DNA from: Eretmocerus hayati
Lineage: Eukaryota; Arthropoda; Insecta; Hymenoptera; Aphelinidae
Length of the DNA: 64,000 nt
Reading direction: 5' to 3'
NCBI GenBank assembly: GCA_029851415.1
Contig: CM056742.1
Span: 148,681,121-148,745,120 of the forward strand
Shown: positions 36,938 through 61,780 of the stretch, one piece after another
How positions within the stretch are numbered: position 1 is the stretch's first letter
Layout: every line of letters starts with the position of its first letter
The notes under the pieces: generated by a model
Told to the model about the DNA's origin: nothing
Database searches by the model: none
The model's input: the letters and a program-made list of their open reading frames with translations, nothing else
Made by a program: the position numbers and the translations under genes

Positions 36938-39900
36938 ATGGCACAAGTGGTTGTTAAATCGTCTAGTTTGCGGAAGTTCTTTCCCCAATTAGTTGCTGGA
37001 TTTGGCGGTATGTATTTTGAAGTACAAGTTATTTAGCCTCTTTTATTCTCTGTTAAAACTCTGTTGAATAATTTTATCCCTGAAGCAGTCTCACTCAATC
37101 CGTTTTTTTGATTTGAATATAATCGAAGCTGTTACAAATTTCCTGAAAATGTTGAAAATGTTTGAATTGTCAAAACATCGAAACCGTGGTTGAGATGTAT
37201 TCATTCTGACAATCTGACAGATGTCGAGGTTATTAGTATGGAACTTACGAGAACTACAAATGTGAGCGACGTGACACAAAATCAATGAGACGAGAAAATT
37301 TTCTTCAGCTTAAAAGTGAAAGCCATCCCCAGTTTCAAAAATTGAACTTGACCATCATATATTACTTCGAATTGGCACTCCCAACTATACACCTGGATCT
37401 TTCAATCTTGCAAATATAGATTTAGTTACTTGTAGAACGACATGTTTCGAAACCAGCTTAGCTTAGGTTTACGGTATGTCTCGTGACGATCCCTATCCTG
37501 CTTCAATGTCTCCGAAGACAATTTGAAAAAAATGCTTAGAATTCTCAAGTTAGTCGAATGATCCAATTTCAAATCAAACTCTGATTATAATCAAAGTTGA
37601 GTAAGATATTAATTAAATTCCACATAGATGAGATCAACGTTACATATGATGAATGAAAGCAAAAATTGGAGTGTTTGTTCAAGACCAGATTTTACTCCAA
37701 TGAAGATGTTTGATGATGATCACATTTTTCTTTTAATGTCAATTATTCTATTTCGGATTTGACCGATCGAAATGATCTAAAAAAAGTGAAGTTAAATGAT
37801 GCCATGATACAAACCTCAGTTAATTTAGAATTACTATCATCGTCTCACACCACGAAATAAAGTGCAAGGTTTTGGCGAGTGACCTTATCGTCACGAAGAT
37901 GAGATGCTTCATATGAGTCATTCTTTTTAATATCGCCAGGTTTTGTGTCGGGGGTCAGGGATTTTTCTGTAACTTCAGGTACATGTTGTATATGATGGAA
38001 GAAGATGGAAAGCACAGTTCTTAGGTCCCGAAAGTGATCCGCGTGAGTTTGGCACCCTATTTTCGTTTTCAAAATTCGTGAAAAATCCGATTTTTCAACT
38101 TTTTGATTGATTTCTCACCAGTATGGAACCCAATAAAAAAAATTATTCAAGACACATATTTCGACGTGAAATGAGCTGAATTTTACGAAAAAAATACCCT
38201 CAGATCCATCAAAGGTGAACATAACCTCAAAAAAGTGGTTTTTTTTTCAGAAAAACCCAATTTTCAAGCCTTAGGCCCTATTTTATCTCAAATTTGGCAT
38301 TTTCATCGGATTTCTCGTCAAATTTTACGTCGAAAACCGTTTTTCAAAAATTGGGCTGAGGATGAGTTTGGCCACCATAATAATAACTTTAGTAGCAGGA
38401 CCGTAAAAATAGCGCTAAATTGTTCGTTTCGGGAGGAAATTCTTAGAATTCTCAAGTTAGTCGAATAATCCAATTTCAAATCAAACTCTGATTATAATCA
38501 AAGTTGAGTAAGATATTAATTAAATTCCACATAGATGAAATCAACGTTACATATGATAAATGAAAGCAAAAATTGAAGTGTTTGTTCAAGACCAGATTTT
38601 ACTCCAATGAAGACGTTTGATGATGATCACATTTTTTTTTTAATGTCAATTATTCTATTTCGGATTTGACCGATCGAAATGATCTAAAAAAAGTGAAGTT
38701 AAATGATACAAACCTCAGTTAATTTAGAATTACTATCATCGTCTCACACCACGAAATAAAGTGCAAGGTTTTGGCGAGTGGCCTTATCGTCAAGAAGATG
38801 AGATGCTTCATATGAGTCATTCTTTTTAATATCGCCAGGTTTTGTGTCGGGGGGTCAGGGATTTTTCTGTAACTTTAGGTACATGTTGTATATGATGGAA
38901 GAAGATGGAAAGCACAGTTCTTAGGTCCCGAAAGTGATCCGCGCGAGTTTGGCACCCTATTTTCGTTTTCAAAATTCGTGAAAAATCCGATTTTTCAACT
39001 TTTTGATTGATTTCTCACCAGTATGGAACCCAATAAAAAAAATTATTCAAGACACATATTTCGACGTGAAATGAGCTGAATTTTACGAAAAAAATACCCT
39101 CAGATCCGTCAAAGGTGAACATAACCTCAAAAAAGTGGTTTTTTTTTCAGAAAAACCCAATTTTCAAGCCTTAGGCCCTATTTTATCTCAAATTTGGCAT
39201 TTTCATCGGATTTCTCGTCAAATTTTACGTCGAAACCCGTTTTTCAAAAATTGGGCTGAGGATGGGTTCGGCCACCATAATAATAACTTTAGTAGCAGGA
39301 CCGTAAAAATAGCACTAAATTGTTCGTTTCGGGAGGGACACTTATTACACTGGACAACAAAATATTGGGTCAGAAGTAGCGCATTGATCAAACAATGACT
39401 TTTTTGTGTATTTTTTGACGTAAAAATCCGAAACCAGTTTTGCACCTAGACAACAGGAATTTTTTTAAATCGCGGAATACTGAGCGTCTAAAAAACTGCA
39501 TTTTTAGCGTTTTTTGATGATTCTGTAGATACATGATTTTGATGGTGCAACCTTGCAGCGGGCTTTGAGCTCACCCGGACTATGATATCTCACGTATTTT
39601 GACCTGCTAAACACGATGGAAGTTGTTTTAGAGGGCTAGCATGTGTTCGAAACGAAGGACAAGCTGATTTTTCGAGTTGCTATCAGGAGAGTTTGGACAA
39701 TTTCGTGATAAATCTCGAAGTGTTCAAGAAATTGATCAGAAACACCCTCTGCAATCCCACGAGAGCGCATTCTTTTTCTATTCGTAGATACAGTAAGGGA
39801 AATATATTTGCAATCGCCTAGAAATAGATGAGTAGAATATACGTGTGTTATTCCGAAAAGAAACTTTTGATCTATTCCTAAGGTAAGCTCAAGCCTTCTC

Positions 39901-42900
39901 GTCATGAGTCAAATTTGCAGTTCCCTAGTCTCATGAGCTTCTGAATGCATATAGATAGCCGTTTGCAACCAGCCCAAGATGGTTTATCTGACGCTGAATA
40001 TTCTTATTCACTCGACTCCAGAATAGAATCATTGGAGTGCCCACATTACCTTAGGGTGAGAAACGATGTAACTAGATTGATTACATATTCATGGTATGTC
40101 AAGGTATGTTCCGTGACCTAAACAGAGTTCAAAGTCAAATTTGCAGTTCCCTAGTCTCATGAGCTTCTGAATGCATATAGATAGCCGTTTGCAACCAGCC
40201 CAAGATGGTTTATCTGACGCTGAATATTCTTATTCACTCGACTCCAGAATAGAATCATTGGAGTGCCCACATTACCTTAGGGTGAGAAACGATGTAACTA
40301 GATTGATTACATATTCATGGTATGTCAAGGTATGTTCCGTGACCTAAACAGAGTTTAGGTCTGTGGGACTTCTGATACCGTATCCTAACAACGAAATGAC
40401 ATTGTTCTAGTAGTTTGAGTGGCTTCTAGGTACAAAAACTCGAGCATTGATCCAATACGAGGAGGCTTGAACACACCCGAGGAATAGATCTCGGAATGGA
40501 TCAAAAGTTTCTTGTCGGGATTATACATGTATATTCGACTAATCTACTTTTAGGCGATTGCAAACATTATTCCCTTAGTGTGTGTGCAAACAGAGAAATA
40601 GTGCGCTCTCGTGGGATTGCAGAGGGTGTTTCTGATCAATTTCTTGAACACTTCGAGATTTATCACGAAATTGTCCAAACTCTCCCGATAGCAACTCGAA
40701 AAATCAGCTTGTCCTTCGTTTCGAACGTATGCTAGCCCTCTAAAACAACTTCCATCGTGTTTAGCAGGTCAAAATACGTGAGAAATCATAGTCCGGGTAC
40801 GTTCAAAGCCCGCTGCAAGGTCGCACCATCAAAATCATGTATCTACAGAATCATCAAAAAACGCTAAAAATGCAGTTTTTTAGACGCTTAGTATTTTGCG
40901 ATTTAAAAAAATTCCTGTTGTCTAGGTGCAAAACTGGTTTCGGATTCGGTTTCTACGTCAAAAAATACACAAAAAAGTCATTGTTTGATCAATGCGCTAC
41001 TTCTGACCCAATATTTTGTTGTCCAGTGTAATAAGTGTCCCTCCCGAAACGAACAATTTAGCCCTATTTTTACGGTCCTGCTACTAAAGTTATTATTATG
41101 GTGGCCAAACCCATCCTCAGCCCAATTTTTGAAAAACGGTTCTCCACGTAAAATTTGACGAGGAATCCGATGAAAATGTCAAATTTGAGATGAAATAGGG
41201 CCTAAGGCTTGAAAATTGGGTTTTTCTGAAAAAAAACCACTTTTTTGAGGTTATGTTCACCTTTGACGGATCTGAGGGTATTTTTTTCGTAAAATTCAGC
41301 TCATTTCACGTCGAAATATGTGTCTTGAATAATTTTTTTTATTGGGTTCCATACTGGTGAGAAATCAATCAAAAAGTTGATAAATCGAATTTTTCACGAA
41401 TTTTGAAAACGAAAATAGGGCGCCAAACTCGCGCGGATGACTTTCGGGACCTAAGAACTGTGCTTTCCATCTTCTTTCATCATATACAACATGTACCTAA
41501 AGTTACAGAAAAATCACTGACCCCCCGACACAAAACCTGGCGATATTAAAAAGAATGACTCATATGCATCCTGCATCGATTGCAGGCTGTTACATTTTTG
41601 GCTCAACTTTTAGATGCGCAGAATTTCTATTTCCGCGTTTTTTGAAATGGGCTGGGACTTTTTGCTAGTGAGAAGAATTTTTACGACCTTGAGTCTCACA
41701 TTATGGAGAGTACGAAAATGAATCTCCTTTATTGTCATAAGATAATTTGTTTGCCTCCAGAGATTCTTGTCTATTAAATATTTTTAGTGAGCTCTAAGAG
41801 ATTAACAACATAATTTTACTCATGCACTGGGTGCTTTATTTCTCATCATAACCATTGCGCGAGCAGCGAGTTCATTTTTAAATGTTGAAGGTGGTGTAGA
41901 TTTTCCGACTAGGATTATAGAATAAAAACTGCGATGTGTTCCACCGATGAGCTTTACGATTTTTTAGTTTCAAATCTTAACCGACTCGTACTGGTCCAAA
42001 ATATACTCCCAATAACAATATATTGTAGTAGCTCACTCTGTTTTATGATAAAAAGAGCTGACTCTCTTTAAGACGAGTTCATGAAAATGCAGGAATACAA
42101 AGCGTCGTACCAGGTCCGCTTTGACTTGTGCGAGAGTCTAAGCTACTTCTACAATCGAAGTAATAACAGCCGAATGACTGGATTTTGTTTATAGTTATGA
42201 TCAACGGGGAAAAATAGTCAAGCATAAGACCGCACAAAATAATTCGATTCTAGCTATATCAAAAATCGTTTGAGGCCAGTCAAAGTCGCTTAGGTCCCGT
42301 CCATAAATTACGTAAGGGTTGTAGGGGGGAGGGGCGGGTCCTCAGAATTCTTACGAATTCTCACAAGAGGGGGGGGGGCGGCAAAATGTGAAGCTTATAG
42401 ATGGAGGAAGTGACATCATCCAAATATCTTATCATTGTTCTCTATTCAATGCCTGCAATACTTGGAATCGTACAAAATCTTGTTTTAGGCAAGATGATTG
42501 GACTGAGTATACACACGAGACCTTATTTACACTAGTATCGAATAAGAAATAGTCTTCGTTAGCCACACGACGCGTATGCATTTGGATGCATTCTGTTCCG
42601 CAGTATGAAGGAAAAACTTTAATTAAAAAATTTTATGCTCAAAAGTTAGATTTGGGTAAAATTTTATGATCTCACGTAAGATGCAGGGGGGAGGTTCACT
42701 CAAATCTTACGCCCTGTACAAGGTCACTCAAATCTTACGCCCTGTGCAGAAGGAGGGGTCAAAAAATCGAAAACTATCCCTTACGTAATTTATGGATGTC
42801 GTCTCATCTGTCAGTTTGGAGAACCACAAACATAAGAAAACAAATGTGAAATCAGCATTTTGAGCGAAATTGGGTGCGAATATCAAGTTGAATACTCTGA

Positions 42901-45405
42901 TCTTAGAAACTTTTAAAAACTTGCTCGAGATCAAAAAATAGTACTTCGCAAATGAAAATAAAATTCTCAGCAGATTAATGTGGCGAAGAGTTTTAAGAAA
43001 TTCAAAATCTATCAAAGCAGGATAACGATTCATGCCGACACTATGACGACTCATATTCAGTCCATTATCCTTTCAGTGACAATGATATTGGTCCAAATTG
43101 GCATATCGAGTGGTTGGTCGTCTCCTTACCTGGCAAAGTTCACATCAGGTAACTCGACTGAGTTGAACATAAGTCTGGAAGAGGCTTCGTGGGTTGCTTC
43201 ACTACTCAATCTGGGTAGGCTCGTTGGTGCTATAGTCGGTTCCATAGCGGTCAACTACATCGGTAGCAAGTGCACTTTGCTGTGGACCCTCGTCCCCATG
43301 AGTCTATGTTGGTGCTTCATAATGCTTGCCAAAAGCGCGACCTGTTTATACATTGGCAGATTCTGTGGAGGTCTTAGTCTTGGGATGACTTACAGTTCGT
43401 TCCCTCTGTTCTTGGGAGAAGTAGCACTGCCTGAAATTAGAGGATCTTTAGTATCGTTTGCTTCGGCTGGTGGCACTTTTGGCCTACTGATCAGTTTCAT
43501 AACTGGAAGCTTCCTTGACAAAGTCGTATCAGCTGCGATGTATCTAGTTCCCTGCTTCTTCCTCATGATCTTGTTTGCCTGGTTGCCTGAGTCACCTCAT
43601 CATCTTGTCAGAGGTATGCATGGTCATTTCAATTTACTATGCAATTATTCATCATCAAAAACCGAGAATTTCTCTGAAACTTCTCCAAAATTATACTAAT
43701 TCTGATATCCATTAATATTTTGATATCATTTCACACAGTTGGAAAAACAGAGAAAGCTAAGAAATCGATTGCATTTTATCGAGCGGGCGTCCAATTAGAA
43801 GAAGAGCTGGATGCAGTTACGAGATTTGTGGCGAATGCTGATGCCTTGAGCTTTGGTAAAAAGCTACAATTGTTTCGTCAACCGGCCATTTCTAGAGCCA
43901 CCCTGCTAATTGTGCTGCTCTGGTCGTTTAACCAGCTGAGTGGTTTTAACAGCGTTCTCTTCTACATGGAAATCATTCTGAAACAAGCAAAAGCTGAAAT
44001 AATTGAGCCTAAGATTGTTGTCATGATGGTGAGCGCTGCAGGCGTCGTTATGTCCATCATTACCATTTTTTTGGTCGATAGCTGTGGCAGGTATGATGAA
44101 CTAATAATGCACTGTTCTTCTTCATTTCTCCATCACAAATTTCTTTCTACTTGTCTTGAGATCATAATATCAGAAAGCAATGTTGAGGAATCTCCAGGAC
44201 TCAATCTTGTAATATTTCTCGATATCGAGCATAAAACGGTCAGATAGGTGAGAGCCGTGTACAATTTTTGAGTTCCATGTCAACCCATCGCCAATTTTCT
44301 GTTTCGAGTCGGAAGAGAAAAGGTACTTTTGCCTTACTGGACAGGAAAGCTCTTTTGTTTATTGAACTCATCGAATTCGTTGTCTTTCCCGTTCGATTAC
44401 GACAAATTCAGTTCAACTAAACAGAGACAACGCATCGAATCCTGTTGAAAAGTTTCCGTTATTACATTGCACTCTTATTCAAAAGAATAGTAGAGTCACA
44501 ACATGATGATAATCGTGTATAGCAATTTTTTGTCTAAGGGTTGGTATGATGGAGTTATACCCCCAGATCCTCAAAATTTTCATAATCATTATCTTTTCCT
44601 CAAATATTGAGTAGTTTTCCCCTTGAAACTTGAACAGTTCAGTCAAAATGAGAGATATCTCAGGTGATCAAAGAGAACCCTAAAATGAACCAGAAAAATT
44701 CAAGTCGACAAAATGACATACCCTGAGAATCTCAGTGTTACGAAAGCTCATCCAGGCTATCGCACCTAATCCATCGAGATTGTTCTCCAAATTGGCCAAT
44801 AATAATCAATGATTTTTTTCGTTGCGCAATCAAATTACAAGAAACGCTAGTCAGAGATGCATTATAAGCATTCATTTACAACGCATTTCTGGCTATTTCT
44901 CAGAGTCTTTGTCATCAAAGATATTGCTAGCGAGATCAAGTTAGCCCAATAAAATTTTATTCCATTTTAATCTTTCAGGCGACCGCTTTTGATGATTTCG
45001 AGCCTAGGAGTGTCACTATCGATGGCAAGTTTAGGGGTCTACTTTACCCTGATGGAAATGGGACACGACATCTCGCAGTTGCAATGGCTTCCGATCATGT
45101 CAATCTTCTCTTTCAACATTTCTTTCTTCATGGGAATGTTGGTGATACCGAGCACAGTACTCAGTGAACTATTTCCCAGCAATATAAAATGCATAGCTGC
45201 TTGCTTTGCCAGTGTTTCCGGTGCCATATCCTCTTTTATATCGACAAAGTCTTATCAGCCACTAATCAGTCTCATCGGTCAAGGAAATGTTTATTTCATG
45301 CATGCCTTTATCACTATTTTAATCATACCGTATGCTTACATATTCATGCCCGAAACTAAGGGTAAGACGCTGCAGCAAATACAGGACGAAATTATAAATG
45401 GATGA
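36938..45405 (+). CDS. Facilitated trehalose/sugar transporter, Tret1-like (copy C), 4 exons
   Basis: MFS sugar transporter of about 461 residues. Exons: 36938-37007 (MAQVVVKSSS...), 43077-43613, 43739-44090, 44979-45405; phases 1, 1, 2. The first intron is about 6.07 kb and carries the palindrome/tandem-duplication complex. The first exon was chosen because it has an ATG, a Tret1-like FFPQLVAGFG leader and the right phase, and the join falls 12 codons before GWSSPY exactly as in A and B. Motifs: WVASLLNLGR, GRFCGGLSLGM, GEVALPEIRG, PESPHHLV, QLSGFNS, DSCGRR (intron 3 splits the first Arg), SELFPSNIKCIAA, PETKGKTLQQIQDE. Introns 2 and 3 are at different positions from those of B. Predicted plasma-membrane facilitative carrier; substrate inferred from family. 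Confidence 0.9.
37535..39337 (+). repeat. 0.9-kb tandem duplication in the first intron of transporter C
   Basis: Copy 1 (about 37535-38441) and copy 2 (about 38442-39337) are nearly identical over their length, differing by a few substitutions and an 8-base deletion. Both begin CTTAGAATTCTCAAGTTAGT. Each carries the same short open frame (at about 38235 and 39135), which has no domain and is best seen as repeat sequence. The second copy also forms most of the left arm of the palindrome 38809-41566. Confidence 0.9.
38809..41566. repeat. 2.8-kb imperfect palindrome
   Basis: The sequence from CATATGAGTCATTC (38809) to about 39905 reappears in reverse complement from about 40457 to GAATGACTCATATG (41566). 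Arms are about 1.1 kb, with scattered mismatches and small indels. The roughly 550-bp centre holds a 226-bp-period tandem duplication. A third copy of the outer part exists in the same orientation at 37909-38441, through the tandem duplication. It behaves like a large fold-back transposon that was partly duplicated. Confidence 0.9.
39907..40355 (+). repeat. Tandem duplication (period 226 bp) at the palindrome centre
   Basis: Two copies of a 223-base unit (39907-40129 and 40133-40355) starting AGTCAAATTTGCAGTTCCCT follow each other with three bases between them. I could see essentially no differences between them, pointing to a recent duplication at the hairpin tip. Confidence 0.9.
42293..42803. 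repeat. MITE-like element with TCCATAAATTACGTAAGGG terminal repeats
   Basis: The left end contains TCCATAAATTACGTAAGGG (about 42299-42317) and the right end its complement CCCTTACGTAATTTATGGA (about 42777-42795), some 480 bp apart. The interior holds G-runs (GGGGGGGGGCGG near 42370) and two near-identical CACTCAAATCTTACGCCCTG stretches near 42700-42740. Exact ends and target duplication were not resolved. Confidence 0.65.
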
Positions 45406-46455
45406 TACGTAACATCGTCTATGTGACATCTCTCAGAGTCATCATCGGGTATTACGATGCATAATTGCAATCACGGCAATGACTATGGTAGCTGGTAGAT
45501 TTATCAATGATTTATCGATACATGCGTCAGTGCTTAGACATAAACTATGGCAATTATGACCGTTGAATGTTGAACGTAAAGCCATTGCCGAGTTTGATTA
45601 AAATAGTGTGTTAAATGTGCTACCACGACATCAAATTTTGATGCCACTGTCGAAGCGGATCAACAAGTTAAACAATTTTTTCATCACATACTATTACGAG
45701 ATGTGAACCAGCGAGAATTTCATGAGAACTGTTTGTCACAAGTCGTAACTATCAATTATTGATCCGCTTTGAAACCGGGTGCTGTCTTCTCAACAAGAAT
45801 TTTGATCTAGCGATCCGAAAATTTTTCAAACGAATGGGTTCATGAAGTGTCAAGTATAAGTCTTGACCGTTGATATTCGAATCAGCCATAATCAAAAAAA
45901 TTTCACGGTGGATAAGCGTTTCCATCTTGTATAGATCTTCTACCTATAGCTTGAACTTTGAGAGTACCTATGTGTTGTAGATGTGCCTGTTTGTAAATTA
46001 CTCTTTGAATCGAATAGTACGTACGTAGATAGTTTCTTATCATTCAATGATCAGAAGTCGGCTTTGTTTACTATCATTTTTATAACTATTGATATCAATC
46101 ATCATCTTCAGCTGTACATTTGCTACGATTACCCTTCATTCGATGAGCTAATTAGACCGATTTAAGCATTATCTTAATTTTAGCATGGGGTGGAAGAGAT
46201 AAATAAAAATAGGACATATCAATGAGATTCTTCATTTTAATAAATATCTCGTGTATCACATATCTCAAAAATGAAAAAAATACACATTAGACAATAGGAT
46301 ATTGAAAAATTCGAGTCATCCAAATGTTGCTTATACATAATATCAACTATTTCGTTTGTACATATACATCAAGATTTTTCGTAACGCCATTGTATTGGCA
46401 AATATAGTTGAAAATGGGAATGTCGACGCACCTTAAAAATTTGCCAATTAGTCTA
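45406..46455. other. Convergent 3' spacer between transporter C and the KIAA0930 homologue
   Basis: This 1.05-kb spacer between two converging genes presumably holds both 3' untranslated regions. A plus-strand AATAAA at about 46202-46207 is a possible poly(A) signal for transporter C. No gene is supported here. Confidence 0.5.
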
Positions 46456-58557
<12,102 letters not shown>

Positions 58558-59827
58558 CGCCAATTATTTTTTCAAGAATTCAGATAAATTCAAAGAGGCC
58601 CCTCGTCCACGAGGAGGCACTACGATGACGCTCATCTTCTAGATAAAGCAAATAAACTTGTCAGCGGCATCTTGGCACCGGCCTTACTCACCCGCACTTT
58701 CACTAGTACTGTTGCAAAAGTCAGTGGGTGTGATGTTGTTGGCCGCATTCATGCCTCTCCCAAGCTCTGACGAGTGCGATGCGGAACCGAGTCGAACTTC
58801 AATCGCGCGGTTCTCGATCGATACTTTGGCGCACGCGCTTCAAGTTTAATCAGGCTTTTGCCCGCGTATTTTCAAGAAATGAGAAGCTCTTCTTGTTGGG
58901 AAGTTGAGACGCAGGATTAACGGAATGCTCGACTGCTCGAGAGAGGTGACTCTGCCTTACGGGGAGCCTGTCGTTGCATAATGATTGGGGAAGCTAGCTC
59001 TTTCCCTGCTTGCAAAACAGCTACGATATACGCTAGATAACGAAGGTGACAGCTTTGTTCGTGACACGGGGAAACAGCATTCCTCTCTTTCAATCCTAAA
59101 AATGTTCCTCATCTTCATAAATGAGTATAGGGTCGAGGAAAGATCCACTGGCACTTTAAACTTAAACATTTAGTATATCAAGGAAGTATCAAGATTGCAA
59201 GAATTCACAAGAAGTTGTATAAAAGTTTGTAGGGAATCTCCCGGCCATTCTTTCAAATTTGAACAGCGATATTCAACATTAAATTCATGTGGTACCATGA
59301 CAAATTATGGGAAATATCTTCATTTGAATGAAGATAACAATATTTTGTTGAATTTAGCTATTGTCTAGGGATGTTATCAAATTTGGTACTGGTAGAGCTC
59401 CGTGGACATCCTCAAAAAGCCAGAAAAAGAATGCATTATCTATAATCACACCCCGCTGAAGATTCAAAGCGATCATAGGATCAAATAGAATGAAAGTCTA
59501 TGCCCAATATGGATCTTATACGGATACTTTAATCACACTAAAGTAACTTTACAAGATAAATTTACAATATACGTACGCGAGATAATATTCATTATCTCAA
59601 ACACCATTCACTCCCGAATAATTATTTCATTGAAATATTCTGCATTTCGACACTCATTCACGATCTCGAGTTAAATTCAACTCCGCTGGAATGTTCATCA
59701 TTGTTTAGGGGAATTGTGAAAATGATACTCTCTATCAATCGATAATTACGCAAATGTAATACCGTCCACAAGTCCGCAGAAAAGTTAAAATTGCACACTA
59801 AAAACACGTTCGAGTATCTCACACAAC
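58558..59827. other. Spacer between the KIAA0930 homologue and DDRGK1
   Basis: Both neighbouring genes are on the minus strand. This holds the DDRGK1 3' region (near 59827) and the promoter/5' untranslated region of the KIAA0930 homologue (just above 58557), which is locally GC-richer around 58600-58860. No additional gene is supported; the short frames at 58658-59173 have no family resemblance. Confidence 0.5.
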
Positions 59828-61496
59828 TCAAGCTTCCACAAGCGTTGCACCAGGGTTGAGATTGATTAGACTATTCGAATGTTCAGCCAGTTCTGCGATG
59901 CTCACTCGGCCACGTTGCCTCACAAACTTGGCTACCGCTTCGAGTTCCTGCTTCGAAATATAGATGAACTTGCCGCGGTCGTCGATCACTCCGCTGAGTA
60001 TACCATCTTCTTGCATTTGCTTGACCCTATCGATGGCGTGTTGGGTCTTGAGCCCAAATCGCTGGGCAAGATCCTCGAGTACAACCACCTTGCTGCTTTT
60101 CACGTGCTCGACAAACTCAGCCAGGAGGCTCTGCTCCTCACCTTCCGGTGAACCGCTGAAGCCCTCCTCCTCAACGCTGAATGCTTCCTTGAGCTTGAGA
60201 TACTCCTCGTACTCTTTCCGCTTACGTTCCTCTAGTTCGGCTTTTTCAGCCTCTTCTCGACGACGCTCCTCTTCACGTTCTTTTGCACTCGCCTTGTCGC
60301 GTTCTTCCTGCTCGCGTTGTTCACGTTTTTTCCGCTCTTCCCGGTCGCGTTCCTCTGAAATTTTTTATTGGGCAATTATTAGACCTATCACACCTGATGA
60401 TAATTATGATAGGAAAGTTATCTTGTGCAAAGAAATAAGAAGCTATTGGTAAAGTTGCTCGAGATCAGAAGTTAAAAAAACGAATAAGAGAAATTTACCT
60501 ATTTCGCGCTGAACTTTACGCTCGGCCTTGGCTTCGAGCTTTGCTCTCTTCTTTGCACCGAGCTTGGATAAGTCTCCAAGTTCACCAGCACGAGCCTCGT
60601 CTCCTTCTCCATCGCTAGCTTCATCGTGATGTTCCTCTGCTACAGGACGATTAGGTCGTCTCTGACGAACGTTGGCTCCTCGAACTCCAACAGCTCGTCT
60701 TGCAACTGGGCCTCTAGGTGCTGCTCCCTGCTCTTGTTTTGTTTTTTCTGTGATCAGATTTTTCATAAGAAAATTTCTCCGCATAGCAACTATCGCATGA
60801 TATGTCCTCTTCAATAATCATTGGGATCAGCTTTCATTTCAAACAAGAATACAATCACAAAATAAGCGTCAAGGAATCTGTCATTCTCTCGCAGCTTTAT
60901 CATTGATACAATACAACTTGGTAAAACCAGAGTTTTTTTGAAAATGTATGAATAAGCTGTACAGAAATGGTAAAATATCCAGTCAGCACTGCAACACCAA
61001 AATGTTTTATATGCCTCATCTTATACTCAACATTCTCTGAATTAGTCTTTGCCAAGTTTTCTACAATATCGAGGGAGGTGCAGCTGAATTTGACACAGAA
61101 AAAAAACAGGGAATACGTAAGTCTCACTTTAAAGACTATACTACTTGGAGTGTATGCTCGCTGTGATGATCTAGGAATATTAACAGTGGCGCTGCTAACA
61201 ATATTGATAGATCAATTATTCAAATAGAATCTCATGGATGGTTCTGCTTTAATAACGATTTTCGGTATGAGATTGAGCAAACGAAAACTTGAAAATGGAA
61301 TGAAACATCTGCTGGAAAGTTATAAGAGGTTATACCCTTGGGAATGTCTTCACACTACCTAAAATTCAAGAACAAATAGGCACAGCCGACAATTCTAACA
61401 CCATGACTTACTTGAACCCTTCCCGAAGAAGAACCAGATGCAAATCACAAGTAAAATAGCTAAACTAATAGCTATCATAAGCAAAACAACATCCAT
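59828..61496 (-). CDS. DDRGK1: DDRGK domain-containing protein 1 (UFBP1), UFMylation adaptor
   Basis: ER-membrane partner of the UFM1 E3 ligase UFL1, involved in UFMylation, ER-phagy and ER stress control. Exons 61496-61412, 60747-60499, 60354-59828, both introns phase 1; 286 residues. Residues about 2-24 ([20 protein letters not shown]) form the N-terminal membrane anchor. Residues about 30-111 are basic and Arg/Gly/Ala-rich. Residues about 112-168 are a highly charged Glu/Arg/Lys helix. AFSVEEEGF (about 169-177) matches the UFM1-interacting region of the family. The C-terminal winged-helix/PCI-like part contains the signature [10 protein letters not shown], with Lys240 equivalent to the UFM1-acceptor lysine known in human DDRGK1, and [12 protein letters not shown]. 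It starts 284 bp from the divergent p24 gene. All hallmarks are intact. Confidence 0.96.
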
Positions 61497-61780
61497 CTTA
61501 CAGGTGGAAACATTTAGTCGATTAGTCTTCTGCTACGCTGCCAAAACACGAAACGTGTGTATACTGGACGGTGCTGCTCTCTTCAAAAAGCGGCCAAACT
61601 AAACACACCGCCGAAAAAAAGTTACGTCCCGGCACCGCCATCTGCGATCTGGCTGTCCGGTCCGAACAGACGTGTGTCGTGGCATGTGTTTCTCCACATT
61701 GTGTAGTGTTTTTCGATCGTATGAATAATTTTATCATAATTGAAGCCTCTGCTGAGCACCAGATCCAGTAATCCTTCAAA
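61497..61780. promoter_or_regulatory. Bidirectional promoter between DDRGK1 and the p24 gene
   Basis: Only 284 bp separate the two start codons on opposite strands. The interval is GC-richer than its surroundings, has no clear TATA box, and contains CACCGCCATCTG (about 61634-61645), a good match to the YY1/Pleiohomeotic-type core GCCATC, as well as a TTACGTCC CRE-like word (about 61622). Shared housekeeping transcription is inferred. Confidence 0.65.

Noticed and set aside
38235..39398. Two copies of a short frame beginning MVFFSEKPNFQALG
   Set aside because: Both lie in the duplicated palindromic repeat inside an intron, with no domain and frame ends that differ only because of the repeat boundary.
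59964..60452. 162-codon plus-strand Ser/Arg-rich frame
   Set aside because: It is the antisense shadow of the charged-helix exon of DDRGK1.
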